A stretch of 64,000 bases of DNA, taken from assembly GCA_015066175.1 (NCBI GenBank), contig SVOW01000009.1, forward strand, positions 62,001 to 126,000. The letters run 5' to 3'. Position 1 is the stretch's first letter. The number at the start of each line of letters is the position of its first letter. A model generated the notes under the pieces. That model searched no databases and had not been told where the DNA came from. It worked only from the letters and a program-made list of their open reading frames with translations. Positions 42,916-51,868 of this stretch are shown one piece after another. Origin of the DNA: Oscillospiraceae bacterium (GTDB lineage Bacteria > Bacillota > Clostridia > Oscillospirales > Acutalibacteraceae). Made by a program: the position numbers and the translations under genes.

Positions 42916-44259
42916 TTATACAATACCCTGTGCCATCATTGCTTCAGCAACTTTAAGGAAACCTGCAATGTTTGCACCTGCGATGAGGTTGTCTTTGTTG
43001 CCGTATTTTTCTGCTGCATCTGCACAAGCGTTGAAGATGTTAACCATGATACCATGGAGTTTTTCATCAACTTCTTCTCTTGACCATGAAAGACGCATGC
43101 TGTTCTGGCTCATTTCGAGAGCTGAAACTGCAACACCACCTGCGTTAACTGCTTTTGAAGGAGCAACTACTACGCCGTTTTCGCAGAGATATTTAACTGC
43201 TTCGTCAGTTGTGGGCATATTTGAAACTTCGATGTAGAATTTAACGCCGTTAGCAACGATTTTCTTTGCGTCTTCAATCTGAACTTCGTTCTGAGTTGCG
43301 CAAGGCATAACAACGTCAACTTTAACACCCCAGGGTTTTTCGCCGGGGAAGTATTCTGCGCCGAATTTGTTTGCGTAATCTTCTACCTTGTCGCGACCTG
43401 ATGAACGCATTTCAAGCATATAAGCTGCTTTTTCTTCTGTAATGCCGTCTTTATCGTAAACATAACCGTCGGGGCCTGAAATTGTGAGAACTTTACCGCC
43501 GAGCTGGTTGATTTTAAGGACTGCACCCCATGCTACGTTACCGAAACCTGAAACTGCAAATGTTTTGCCTTTGATATCTTCGCCCCATTTTTTGAGAACT
43601 TCGTCACAGAAATAAACTGCACCGAAACCTGTTGCTTCAGGACGGATAAGGCTACCGCCGTAAGAAATGCCTTTACCTGTAAGAACAGCATTTTCAAAGT
43701 TGTTGCAAACTCTCTTATACTGACCGAAAAGGTAACCGATTTCTCTTGCACCAACACCGATGTCACCTGCGGGAACGTCGATGTGTGAACCGATGTGACG
43801 TGAAAGCTCTGTCATAAAGCTCTGGCAGAATCTCATAACTTCAGCGTCTGACTTGCCTCTGGGGTCGAAATCTGAACCGCCTTTACCGCCGCCGATGGGG
43901 AGACCTGTAAGTGAGTTTTTGAAAATCTGTTCAAAACCAAGGAATTTGATGATACCTTCATAAACTGAGGGATGGAAACGGAGACCGCCCTTGTAAGGAC
44001 CGATTGCGCTGTTGAACTGAACTCTGAAGCCACGGTTAACCTGAACTTTGCCGTTGTCATCTACCCACGGAACGCGGAATTTGATGATTCTTTCGGGTTC
44101 AACAATTCTTTCAACAAGATTTGCTTCTACATATTCGGGATGTGCTTCAATAACGGGTTCGATTGATTCGAGAACTTCTTTAACTGCCTGATGGAATTCA
44201 GGTTCGCCGGGATTTCTTTTTTTCATGTTCTCGTAAACATTTGACAAATATTCGTTCAT
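42916..44259 (-). CDS. gdhA: NADP-type glutamate dehydrogenase
   Basis: A 447-residue hexameric-type glutamate dehydrogenase: 2-oxoglutarate + NH4+ + NAD(P)H to glutamate. LPIGGGKGGSDFDP near residue 122 contains the catalytic Lys, and the preceding KGGLRFHPSV block is the substrate-binding segment. The Rossmann loop is SGFGNVAWG near 237. The length and N-terminal extension fit the bacterial NADP-dependent subgroup, though coenzyme use is not certain. Monocistronic. Confidence 0.95.
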   Translation of the reverse strand: MNEYLSNVYENMKKRNPGEPEFHQAVKEVLESIEPVIEAHPEYVEANLVERIVEPERIIKFRVPWVDDNGKVQVNRGFRVQFNSAIGPYKGGLRFHPSVYEGIIKFLGFEQIFKNSLTGLPIGGGKGGSDFDPRGKSDAEVMRFCQSFMTELSRHIGSHIDVPAGDIGVGAREIGYLFGQYKRVCNNFENAVLTGKGISYGGSLIRPEATGFGAVYFCDEVLKKWGEDIKGKTFAVSGFGNVAWGAVLKINQLGGKVLTISGPDGYVYDKDGITEEKAAYMLEMRSSGRDKVEDYANKFGAEYFPGEKPWGVKVDVVMPCATQNEVQIEDAKKIVANGVKFYIEVSNMPTTDEAVKYLCENGVVVAPSKAVNAGGVAVSALEMSQNSMRLSWSREEVDEKLHGIMVNIFNACADAAEKYGNKDNLIAGANIAGFLKVAEAMMAQGIV

Positions 44260-44358
44260 GTTTGTTTACTCCTTTTCTGCTAAAAATACCACGAAAAATA
44301 TATCTTCAGCAATAAAAATATTTCACGCTACATTGTATTATCCAAATGTTAAAAAAAT

Positions 44359-44404
44359 GTTGCAGAAAAATTACTGTTTTGTGAACAATGAATTTTTCTG
44401 CAAC
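44359..44404 (-). terminator. Perfect 14-bp stem, probable terminator of the EF-G-like gene
   Basis: GTTGCAGAAAAATT (44359-44372) pairs perfectly with AATTTTTCTGCAAC (44391-44404). On the minus strand it is followed by ATTTTTTT, about 100 bases beyond the stop codon. Confidence 0.65.
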
Positions 44405-44505
44405 TAAACTTTCAATTTGTAAAAAGAGGAAACAGGCGGCATTCTCTGTTTGATAAAGAACGTAAAACCGCCTTTATTCCACAATTAAAGAGAGATTTTT
44501 TAAAA

Positions 44506-46572
44506 TTATTCGTCAGCGTTAGCTTTTGCTTCTTCAATAACTTTCTGTGCAATATTTGCAGGTGCATCTTCATATCTTGCAAATTCGATTGTGAAGTAGC
44601 CCTTACCATGAGTTACTGAACGAAGGATTGTTGCGAAGTCACCCATTTCACTCATAGGAACATCAGCAATGATTTCGCTCATCTTGGGTTCTTCAGCAGG
44701 TCCCATGCCAAGCACACGGCCTCTGCGTTTTGTGATATCGCTCATGATATCGCCCATCTTACGATCCTGCATGTATGCTTTAAGTGTTCCGATGGGTTCC
44801 TGGATTGTAGCCTGTGCGTTAGGCATAGCATTTTTGAATGCAAGGCTTGCAGCAGTTTTGAATGCCATTTCAGATGAGTCAACGGGATGATATGAACCAT
44901 CGTAAAGAACAGCTTTCACACCAACCATGGGATAACCTGCAAGGAAACCACGTGCAACACTTTCTCTGAGACCTTTTTCAACTGCGGGGAAGTAGTTCTT
45001 CGGAACTGAACCACCAACAACCTCGTTGTCAAATACAAGATCCATTTCTTCACAAGGTTCAAATCTGATCCAAACATCACCGAACTGACCGTGACCGCCT
45101 GACTGTTTCTTATGACGGCCCTGGGCTTCAACCTTTTTACGGATTGTTTCTCTGTAAGCAACTCTCGGATTTGCAAGGTCAATTTCAACGCCCATTTTAT
45201 TGAGTTTTGAAACAACAACGTCAAGATGCTGTTCGCCGAGACCTGCGATAATCTGTTCTCTTGTTTCGTTATCTGTATAGAATTTGATAACAGGGTCTTC
45301 GTGCATAATCTTTGTCATGCTTGCAGCAACTTTTTCTTCTTCACCTTTCTTGCGTACCTTAACTGCTCTCTGAAGGCAAGCATCAGGGAATGTAAGACCG
45401 TCAAGGAAGTAAACTTTCTTCTGGTTGCAAAGAGTGTTACCTGTTCTGAAACCGCCGAGTTTAGCAATAACGCCGATATCACCGGCAGGAATACAAGCAG
45501 TTTCTTCCTGTTTTGAACCTTTGACAAAGATGATTTTGCCCATCTTTTCAAGCTGTTCTTTATTTGCATTATAGGGCTGTACGTCGGGAGTAATTTTACC
45601 GCTTACAACCTTGAAGTAAGACATTTTACCAACATAGGGGTCAGCAACTGTTTTGAAGCAAATAGCTGCAAGTTCGCCGTTTTCATCGCAAGCAAGTTCA
45701 ACTTCGTTGCCGTCAGCATCTTTAGCGATTTCGCCCGCTGCTTTCTTTGCAGAGGGAACATCGTAAACCATAGCATCAAGTACAAGGTCAACAGCTTCCA
45801 TATTGTAACCTGAACAACCGTAAACAGGAATAACATCACCTGCAGCAACGCCTGTGCTCAGACCGCGGACAATTTCAGCCATTGTGAATTCTTCACCTTC
45901 GAAGAATTTTTCCATAAGTTCATCGTCTGCAGTAGCAACTGATTCAATGAATGCTTCTCTCATTGAAGTGATAGTATCATCAGCAGGAACATCAACCTGA
46001 GTTGCAACACCATTATTATATGTATATGCCTTGTTTGTGATGAAACTTACATAACATTTAACTTTGTCGTTTTCATAATAAGGAACAACAACAGGGCAGA
46101 TTTTTGTGCCGTACTCTTCTTTAAGAGCATCAATTGTTTTGTAGTAATCTGTATTTTCAGCATCACACTTTGTGATAGCGATAATTTTACTGATTCCTCT
46201 CTTTGTTGCAGCTTTGTAAGCTTTTTCAGCACCAACATCAAGAGCTGAACCTGCAGCTGTAACGATAAGTGCACAGTCAGCAGCACGCATACCTTCGCTC
46301 ATTGCACCTGCAAAGTCAAAGAAACCGGGAGTGTCAAGAATATTTATTTTAGTATCTTTCCATTCAACTGCTGCCATAGCAAGAGAGACGGAAGTTTTTC
46401 TTCTTTTTTCTTCTGCATCAAAGTCAAGAACTGTATTTCCGTCAGCAACACGACCAAGTCTGTCAGTTGCTTTTGTAAGATAAAGCATTGCTTCACAAAG
46501 AGAAGTTTTTCCACGTCCGCCGTGACCGGCAACTACAATATTACGAATGTTTTCAGCATTATAGGCTTTCAC
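44506..46572 (-). CDS. Elongation factor G-like GTPase (EF-G-2 type)
   Basis: A 688-residue protein with the five-domain EF-G layout. The start is GTG 46572, after GGAGG. The GTPase motifs are atypical: the P-loop is GHGGRGKTSL rather than AHIDAGKTT, DTPGFFDF has Phe in place of the catalytic His of DTPGHVDF, and the base-recognition motif is TKCD rather than NKMD. Domain IV retains KKQSGGHGQFGDVW. This fits the EF-G-2 paralogue group, not the main translational FusA. Its role is uncertain, perhaps a stress or recycling factor. Strong promoter; single gene. Confidence 0.87.
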   Translation of the reverse strand: MKAYNAENIRNIVVAGHGGRGKTSLCEAMLYLTKATDRLGRVADGNTVLDFDAEEKRRKTSVSLAMAAVEWKDTKINILDTPGFFDFAGAMSEGMRAADCALIVTAAGSALDVGAEKAYKAATKRGISKIIAITKCDAENTDYYKTIDALKEEYGTKICPVVVPYYENDKVKCYVSFITNKAYTYNNGVATQVDVPADDTITSMREAFIESVATADDELMEKFFEGEEFTMAEIVRGLSTGVAAGDVIPVYGCSGYNMEAVDLVLDAMVYDVPSAKKAAGEIAKDADGNEVELACDENGELAAICFKTVADPYVGKMSYFKVVSGKITPDVQPYNANKEQLEKMGKIIFVKGSKQEETACIPAGDIGVIAKLGGFRTGNTLCNQKKVYFLDGLTFPDACLQRAVKVRKKGEEEKVAASMTKIMHEDPVIKFYTDNETREQIIAGLGEQHLDVVVSKLNKMGVEIDLANPRVAYRETIRKKVEAQGRHKKQSGGHGQFGDVWIRFEPCEEMDLVFDNEVVGGSVPKNYFPAVEKGLRESVARGFLAGYPMVGVKAVLYDGSYHPVDSSEMAFKTAASLAFKNAMPNAQATIQEPIGTLKAYMQDRKMGDIMSDITKRRGRVLGMGPAEEPKMSEIIADVPMSEMGDFATILRSVTHGKGYFTIEFARYEDAPANIAQKVIEEAKANADE

Positions 46573-46641
46573 CTAAAATTCCTCCTTTGTATACTGGTTT
46601 GCTGCATATGCAAATTTATTCTGCAGCCGTAATACCCGTCT

Positions 46642-46670
46642 ATTATATCACGCGTTTTGGAAAATATCAA
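46642..46670 (-). promoter_or_regulatory. Sigma-A promoter of the EF-G-like gene
   Basis: Minus strand: TTGATA at 46670-46665, a 17-bp spacer and TATAAT at 46647-46642. The leader carries a GCTGCA...TGCAGC hairpin before GGAGG. Confidence 0.7.
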
Positions 46671-46759
46671 TAATTTTTTTCAAAAAAACTAAAAAAAATT
46701 ATATATTTTCTGCAATAATGCACAAAAAATCTTATATTTAATCTTTTTAGCAAAAAAAT

Positions 46760-46788
46760 TTGACTTCTTTTTTTCCCTATGATATATT
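46760..46788 (+). promoter_or_regulatory. Sigma-A promoter of the alpha-mannosidase gene
   Basis: TTGACT at 46760-46765, a 17-bp spacer and TATATT at 46783-46788. Confidence 0.7.
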
Positions 46789-46808
46789 TTCCTGAGAGGT
46801 GATTATTT

Positions 46809-49800
46809 GTGAAAACAATAAAAAAAGGCGTACTCTTTGATATGATAAAGCAGGTACCGCGTTTCCTTGTAACAGACGTAATGAACATTGAAGAATGGTC
46901 TGCTACAGAAGGCATTCATTCTGATTACGGCGTTTTTGAAAGATGGGAAAATACAAAAACCACAAAAAAACTGGGAGATACATGGGAAACAGGATACCAT
47001 CGTACAACATGGTTTGAAGCAGATGTTTTAATTAAAGATAATTTTCTCAACAAAAAGCTCTACCTTGAAATTGATTTCGGCGGCGAAGCAATTGTAAGGG
47101 TTGATGGTAAAATAGTCGGTGCAGTAAGTTCGGGTATGAAATTCGGTTGGGTAAACCGCGACCAGATTTTTCTTCCTGTTTTCACTGAATCAGGGAAAAC
47201 GATTCATATAGAAATTGAATCTGCCCTCAATTCCGCAGGTTTTTGCGATTTTGCAATGGAAGGCGCAACTAAAGAAACATATATTCTTGATAAAGCACGT
47301 ATTGTTGCAGTTGATACTGTTACTGAAAGTTATATTTACGATATAAACACTCTGTGGGGTGCTCTTGATTTTGTTGAAGACAGATATATAAACGCAAAGC
47401 TCTATGAGGCACTTGACAATTCCGTTCACCTTGTTGATTTTGATTTTGATGGTGATACAGGCAGAAAATCAATTATCAGTGCAAAAAAATATCTTGATGA
47501 GCAACTTAAAAAACTTTCATATATTCCCACCTCAACAGTTTACCTTACAGGACACTGCCATATCGACATTGCATGGCTTTGGGAAGTGAGAGAAACTGTA
47601 AGAAAAACTGCACGTACAATGGCAAATAACCTTGAGCTTATGGACAGATATCCTGACATGGTTTTCACTCAGAGTCAGGCGATTCTTTATGACTTCCTCA
47701 AAAAACATTACCCCGAACTTTACGAAAGAATAAAAGAAAAAATCAAAGAGGGGAAATGGATTATAGAAGGTAACTCATGGGTTGAAGCAGACACAAACGT
47801 TGCAAGCGGTGAATCACTTATACGTCAGCTTCTTTACGGACGCGAATTCTTCCTTAATGAATTCGGCGTGCTCAGTGATACTTACTGGCTTCCCGACTGT
47901 TTCGGATTCTCATGGGCTTTGCCACAGATTATCAGAAGAAGCGGCATGAAATATTTTGTCAGTGCAAAGCTTGCAGGTCAGGATATCAACCCATTCCCCG
48001 TAACAACTTTCAAATGGAAAGGTGCAGACGGAAGCGAAGTGCTTGCTCACCTCGTAAAAGGCAAAGGCTACGGCGGTGAAAGTGAAGCTGAAGATATTAT
48101 GGCTTACGACAGGGACAATGAACAAGCCGATGTTTTACCCTCAACTGTCGGTATGTTCGGCTATGGTGACGGCGGTGGCGGCTGCACTTACAGTATGGTT
48201 GAAAGAGCAAGGAGAATCGATAAAATACCCGGTCTTCCCAACGTTAAAATGCAGGGCGTTTCCGCTTTGTTCAAGGAAGCAGAAAAGAAACTGAGTGACC
48301 TTCCTACATGGTATGATGAAATGTACTATGAAAACCACAGAGGTACATATACTTCACAGGCCATTATCAAAAAATATAACAGACAAAGCGAATTTCTCCT
48401 TACAAGAACAGAAATGCTTCTTGCTTTCCTTGAAAACGTAACCGGCGAAAAATATCCCAAAGAAAAACTTGAAGAAATATGGAAACTTCTTCTTAAAAAT
48501 CAGTTCCATGACACTCTTCCCGGCACATCAATTCACGAAGCACATATAGATGCTAAAAATGTATTTGAAAAACTGATGAAAGACGCAAACGAAATCAAGG
48601 CAGATGCCTTAGAAAAATTAAACGCCAAAATCAATGCACCTGAAAACTCTGTTATAGTCTGGAATATGCTGTCTTTTGAAAGAAGCGGTTTTGTAACCAT
48701 CGGTGATAAAACTTTCTATGCAGAAAAGGTGCCCGCTTTCGGATACAAAGTTTTTGATTTAAGCAGCATCAGAAACAAATTCAGAAAAGTAAAGGTTACA
48801 GAGAAACTTCTTGAAAATGAAAAATTAAAAGTGCGCTTTGATAAAAACGGACTTATTACTTCGATTTTCGATAAAGTAAACAACCGCGAAACTCTTTCAG
48901 GAAAAGGAAATCTTCTTACAATTTTCCAGGATAAACCTATCCACGAAAGCGCATGGAATTTAGAAATAAATTACCAGAAAAAATTCTGGGATTTAGTTGA
49001 TGCTGACTCAATAAGTGTTATTGAGTCGTCAGAAGAAAAAGGCGTTATCAAAATTATCAGAAAATTCAACAAATCAACAATTACACAGAAAATTATTCTT
49101 CGTGCAGGCTCATCACGTCTTGATTTCGAAACAGAAGTTGATTGGCATGAAACAGAAAAAACTCTTAAAGCTGCTTTTGTAACGGATATTCTTTCAACAA
49201 AAGCAACTTACGAAATCGCGCATGGTTCAATCGAAAGACCCAATCATTACACAACATCATATGACCTTGCAAAATTCGAAGTATCTGCACATAAATGGGC
49301 AGACCTTTCTGAAAGCGATTACGGTATAAGCATTCTCAATGACTGTAAGTATGGCTATGATATTTATGAAAACAGAATGAGAATAACTCTTATGCGTTCA
49401 CCTAACTGTCCTGACAGAACATCTGACCATGGCATAAACACATTCACTTACAGCTACTATCCCCACAAAGGGAACTGGACAGAATCTACAGTTGAAGAAG
49501 CTTTCAGCCTGAATGTTCCGTTTGAAGCATTTATAAAAGGTGAAAACTGTGGTGATTCTGAAACAGAAAAATCCTTTATCAATGCTGATACAGACAATAT
49601 CGTAATCGATGCACTCAAAAAATCCCAATCAGATGACGGCTACATTTTAAGACTTTATGAAAGCAAAAAACAAAGAAAAAATGTAACTCTTACACTTGGT
49701 TTTGATTTCAAAGAAATTATCGAAACAAATATGATGGAAGTTGAAGAAACAACTGTAAAATCAAAAGACAATTCTTTTACATTCAATCTTAAACCTTCCG

Positions 49801-49829
49801 AGGTGAAAACGTTCAAAATTTTAACATAA
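46809..49829 (+). CDS. Alpha-mannosidase, GH38
   Basis: A 1006-residue glycoside hydrolase family 38 enzyme that removes alpha-mannose by a retaining, zinc-dependent mechanism. The start is GTG 46809, 9 bases after AGAGG. An N-terminal beta domain precedes the catalytic barrel with HCHIDIAWLW near residue 248 (Zn ligands His, Asp) and the nucleophile Asp in LPDCFGFSWALPQI near 360. A central three-helix region (FHDTLPGTSIHEAH near 570) and C-terminal beta domains complete the fold. No signal peptide is seen, so it is probably cytosolic and acts on imported oligosaccharides. Confidence 0.94.
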   Translation: MKTIKKGVLFDMIKQVPRFLVTDVMNIEEWSATEGIHSDYGVFERWENTKTTKKLGDTWETGYHRTTWFEADVLIKDNFLNKKLYLEIDFGGEAIVRVDGKIVGAVSSGMKFGWVNRDQIFLPVFTESGKTIHIEIESALNSAGFCDFAMEGATKETYILDKARIVAVDTVTESYIYDINTLWGALDFVEDRYINAKLYEALDNSVHLVDFDFDGDTGRKSIISAKKYLDEQLKKLSYIPTSTVYLTGHCHIDIAWLWEVRETVRKTARTMANNLELMDRYPDMVFTQSQAILYDFLKKHYPELYERIKEKIKEGKWIIEGNSWVEADTNVASGESLIRQLLYGREFFLNEFGVLSDTYWLPDCFGFSWALPQIIRRSGMKYFVSAKLAGQDINPFPVTTFKWKGADGSEVLAHLVKGKGYGGESEAEDIMAYDRDNEQADVLPSTVGMFGYGDGGGGCTYSMVERARRIDKIPGLPNVKMQGVSALFKEAEKKLSDLPTWYDEMYYENHRGTYTSQAIIKKYNRQSEFLLTRTEMLLAFLENVTGEKYPKEKLEEIWKLLLKNQFHDTLPGTSIHEAHIDAKNVFEKLMKDANEIKADALEKLNAKINAPENSVIVWNMLSFERSGFVTIGDKTFYAEKVPAFGYKVFDLSSIRNKFRKVKVTEKLLENEKLKVRFDKNGLITSIFDKVNNRETLSGKGNLLTIFQDKPIHESAWNLEINYQKKFWDLVDADSISVIESSEEKGVIKIIRKFNKSTITQKIILRAGSSRLDFETEVDWHETEKTLKAAFVTDILSTKATYEIAHGSIERPNHYTTSYDLAKFEVSAHKWADLSESDYGISILNDCKYGYDIYENRMRITLMRSPNCPDRTSDHGINTFTYSYYPHKGNWTESTVEEAFSLNVPFEAFIKGENCGDSETEKSFINADTDNIVIDALKKSQSDDGYILRLYESKKQRKNVTLTLGFDFKEIIETNMMEVEETTVKSKDNSFTFNLKPSEVKTFKILT

Positions 49830-49835
49830 AATGTA

Positions 49836-49864
49836 TTGTATTTTTACTTTTTTTGTGCTATCAT
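49836..49864 (+). promoter_or_regulatory. Promoter of the secreted hydrolase gene
   Basis: TTGTAT at 49836-49841, a 17-bp spacer and TATCAT at 49859-49864. Confidence 0.55.
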
Positions 49865-49903
49865 TTATTGGTATAAAAATAACCTTTTCAGGAGGTAAGA
49901 AAG

Positions 49904-51799
49904 ATGAAAAAAATTATTTCAATCGTGCTCTGCATTGCTATGATTATTTCAACATTTGCAATTGCAGGCGTGTCAAACGTATTTGCAACAGAAGTTGACG
50001 ACATCAGCGACGTTGCGACTCTCGCAGCAAACGGAAACGGAGAATACACTCCCGTTGTTTTCCTGCCCGGTATAGGTCAGTCACAAACTTATGCTTATGA
50101 CGCTGACGGTAATGTTATCACAGATTGGAACCTTATCGGTGTAAACCTTGACCTCAGCTCAGCAGAGAATATCTTCACTCTTCTCAAAGCTGCTCTTCCC
50201 CTTATCGGAACTCTTATCGTTGGTAAAAACCTCGTTTCAGATGCAGCTCTTGCAGACCTTGTTGATATGCTTTTCGAATATTGCAAACTCGATGCAAACG
50301 GCAAGCCCCCTGCAAATGTAGAAACTCCCAACTTCAGAACAAACCTTGGCAACTATGAAAAAATGTATGGCGAAAAAGGTAAAGAAGGCAGAGACATTTT
50401 CCTTAACAGAATCCCTTGCCAGGAACTCGTTGACATCATCGGCGAAGAAAATGTTTATTGCTACAACTACTCTGCATTCTCTTATACACTTAACGAAGCT
50501 GATGGTCTTGACGATTTCATCACAAACGTTGTTAAAAAAGAAACAGGTGCAGACAAAGTTATCCTTGTTCCCATGAGTATGGGTGCTACAGTTACAAGTG
50601 CTTACCTTGCAAGACATGGTCATAAACAGGATGTTGAAAAAGTTATTTCTATCGTTGGCGCATGGAATGGTAGCGACGTATTTGCAGACCTTCTTGAACT
50701 CAAATATACAGATAAAGCTCCCGACCTTCTCTACAACGGCATCATCGCAGATCTTGTAGGCGATCCCTATGGTAACCTTATCAACGTTGCTCTCAGACTT
50801 TTCCCCAAACCGGTTCTCAGAGAATTCATCGACCAGGCTCTTACAGCAGTTATCGAAAATCTTATCTGCACAACAACTTCTTTCTTCTCACTTGTTCCTT
50901 ATGAAAGATATGACGCTATTGCAGAAAAATATCTCACAGGCGACGATATGAAAACAATAAAAGCACAATGCGATGAATACCATAAGATTCAGGGTAACAT
51001 CAAAAATACTCTTTACAACTGCCGCGACAATTACGGTGTAGAATTCTACTTCATCTGCGGTTATGATATGGGATTCGGCGAAGAAACAGGCGACTTCGCA
51101 TTCTTCCAGTTTTTTGAATCAGCATCTACAACAAACTCAGACGAAATCATTCAGATTTCTTCAACAGGCGTTGGCATCACAGCTGCTCCTGCCGGCAAAG
51201 AACTTCCCCTTGATTACAAAGCAGTAAATCCTGTATGTACAGATAAATCTCATAACCACATTTCACCCAACAAATCAATCGACGTTTCAACATCTCTCTT
51301 CCCCGAAACAACATGGTGTTTTGTTGACCAGACTCATGAACTTACATGGAATGATACAGCTCTTGACCTTTGCTATGCAATCGTATTTAACGAAGTGAAA
51401 AATATTCACAACGACAAGTATCCTCAGTTTAATGAATCAAGAGATATTAAAGACCTTAAGAGAGATTATATTCCTGATGCAAAGGCTCTTCTCAACGGCG
51501 AATATGAAGGTCTTACTCTCACTGCAGAACAGGCTACAAAACTCTCACAGCTTGTTGCAGATGCAGAAGCAATGATGAACAGAACAATCAACGACCGCGA
51601 CGAAGATGACAAAATCATCAAAGCTCTCCGTGATTACATGGTAGAAATCGGCCGTTACGAAGCTGATTCAGAGCCCTCAACAACAGATAAAGCTCTTAAC
51701 TTTATTTTCGGCGGTATCAACGATATCGTTTATGCTATTGTCGGCCCCAGAGGTTTCTCAGACTTGTACAACGAATTTCTTAGCAATCTTAAAAAATAA
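49904..51799 (+). CDS. Secreted alpha/beta-hydrolase-like protein
   Basis: A 631-residue exported protein with a signal peptide ending near VFATEVDD. VVFLPGIGQS near residue 52 resembles the oxyanion-hole strand of lipases, and VILVPMSMGATV near 220 is the nucleophile elbow with a P-x-S-x-G variant of G-x-S-x-G. A Trp-rich DQTHELTW segment near 475 could supply the catalytic His. The central part between lacks a recognisable domain. The C-terminal region has helices (LLNGEYEGLTLTAEQATKL) and a short hydrophobic end. I infer an extracellular lipase/esterase-type enzyme; family and substrate are uncertain. GGAGG precedes the ATG. Confidence 0.7.
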   Translation: MKKIISIVLCIAMIISTFAIAGVSNVFATEVDDISDVATLAANGNGEYTPVVFLPGIGQSQTYAYDADGNVITDWNLIGVNLDLSSAENIFTLLKAALPLIGTLIVGKNLVSDAALADLVDMLFEYCKLDANGKPPANVETPNFRTNLGNYEKMYGEKGKEGRDIFLNRIPCQELVDIIGEENVYCYNYSAFSYTLNEADGLDDFITNVVKKETGADKVILVPMSMGATVTSAYLARHGHKQDVEKVISIVGAWNGSDVFADLLELKYTDKAPDLLYNGIIADLVGDPYGNLINVALRLFPKPVLREFIDQALTAVIENLICTTTSFFSLVPYERYDAIAEKYLTGDDMKTIKAQCDEYHKIQGNIKNTLYNCRDNYGVEFYFICGYDMGFGEETGDFAFFQFFESASTTNSDEIIQISSTGVGITAAPAGKELPLDYKAVNPVCTDKSHNHISPNKSIDVSTSLFPETTWCFVDQTHELTWNDTALDLCYAIVFNEVKNIHNDKYPQFNESRDIKDLKRDYIPDAKALLNGEYEGLTLTAEQATKLSQLVADAEAMMNRTINDRDEDDKIIKALRDYMVEIGRYEADSEPSTTDKALNFIFGGINDIVYAIVGPRGFSDLYNEFLSNLKK

Positions 51800-51820
51800 A
51801 AATCAATAAAACTATGGTGG

Positions 51821-51853
51821 GTGGGGCTGAGAAATTAGCCCCACTTTCTTTTT
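51821..51853 (+). terminator. Terminator after the secreted hydrolase
   Basis: GTGGGGCT (51821-51828) pairs with AGCCCCAC (51837-51844), followed by a T-rich tract. Confidence 0.85.
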
Positions 51854-51868
51854 GAAAAGGTGAAAACT

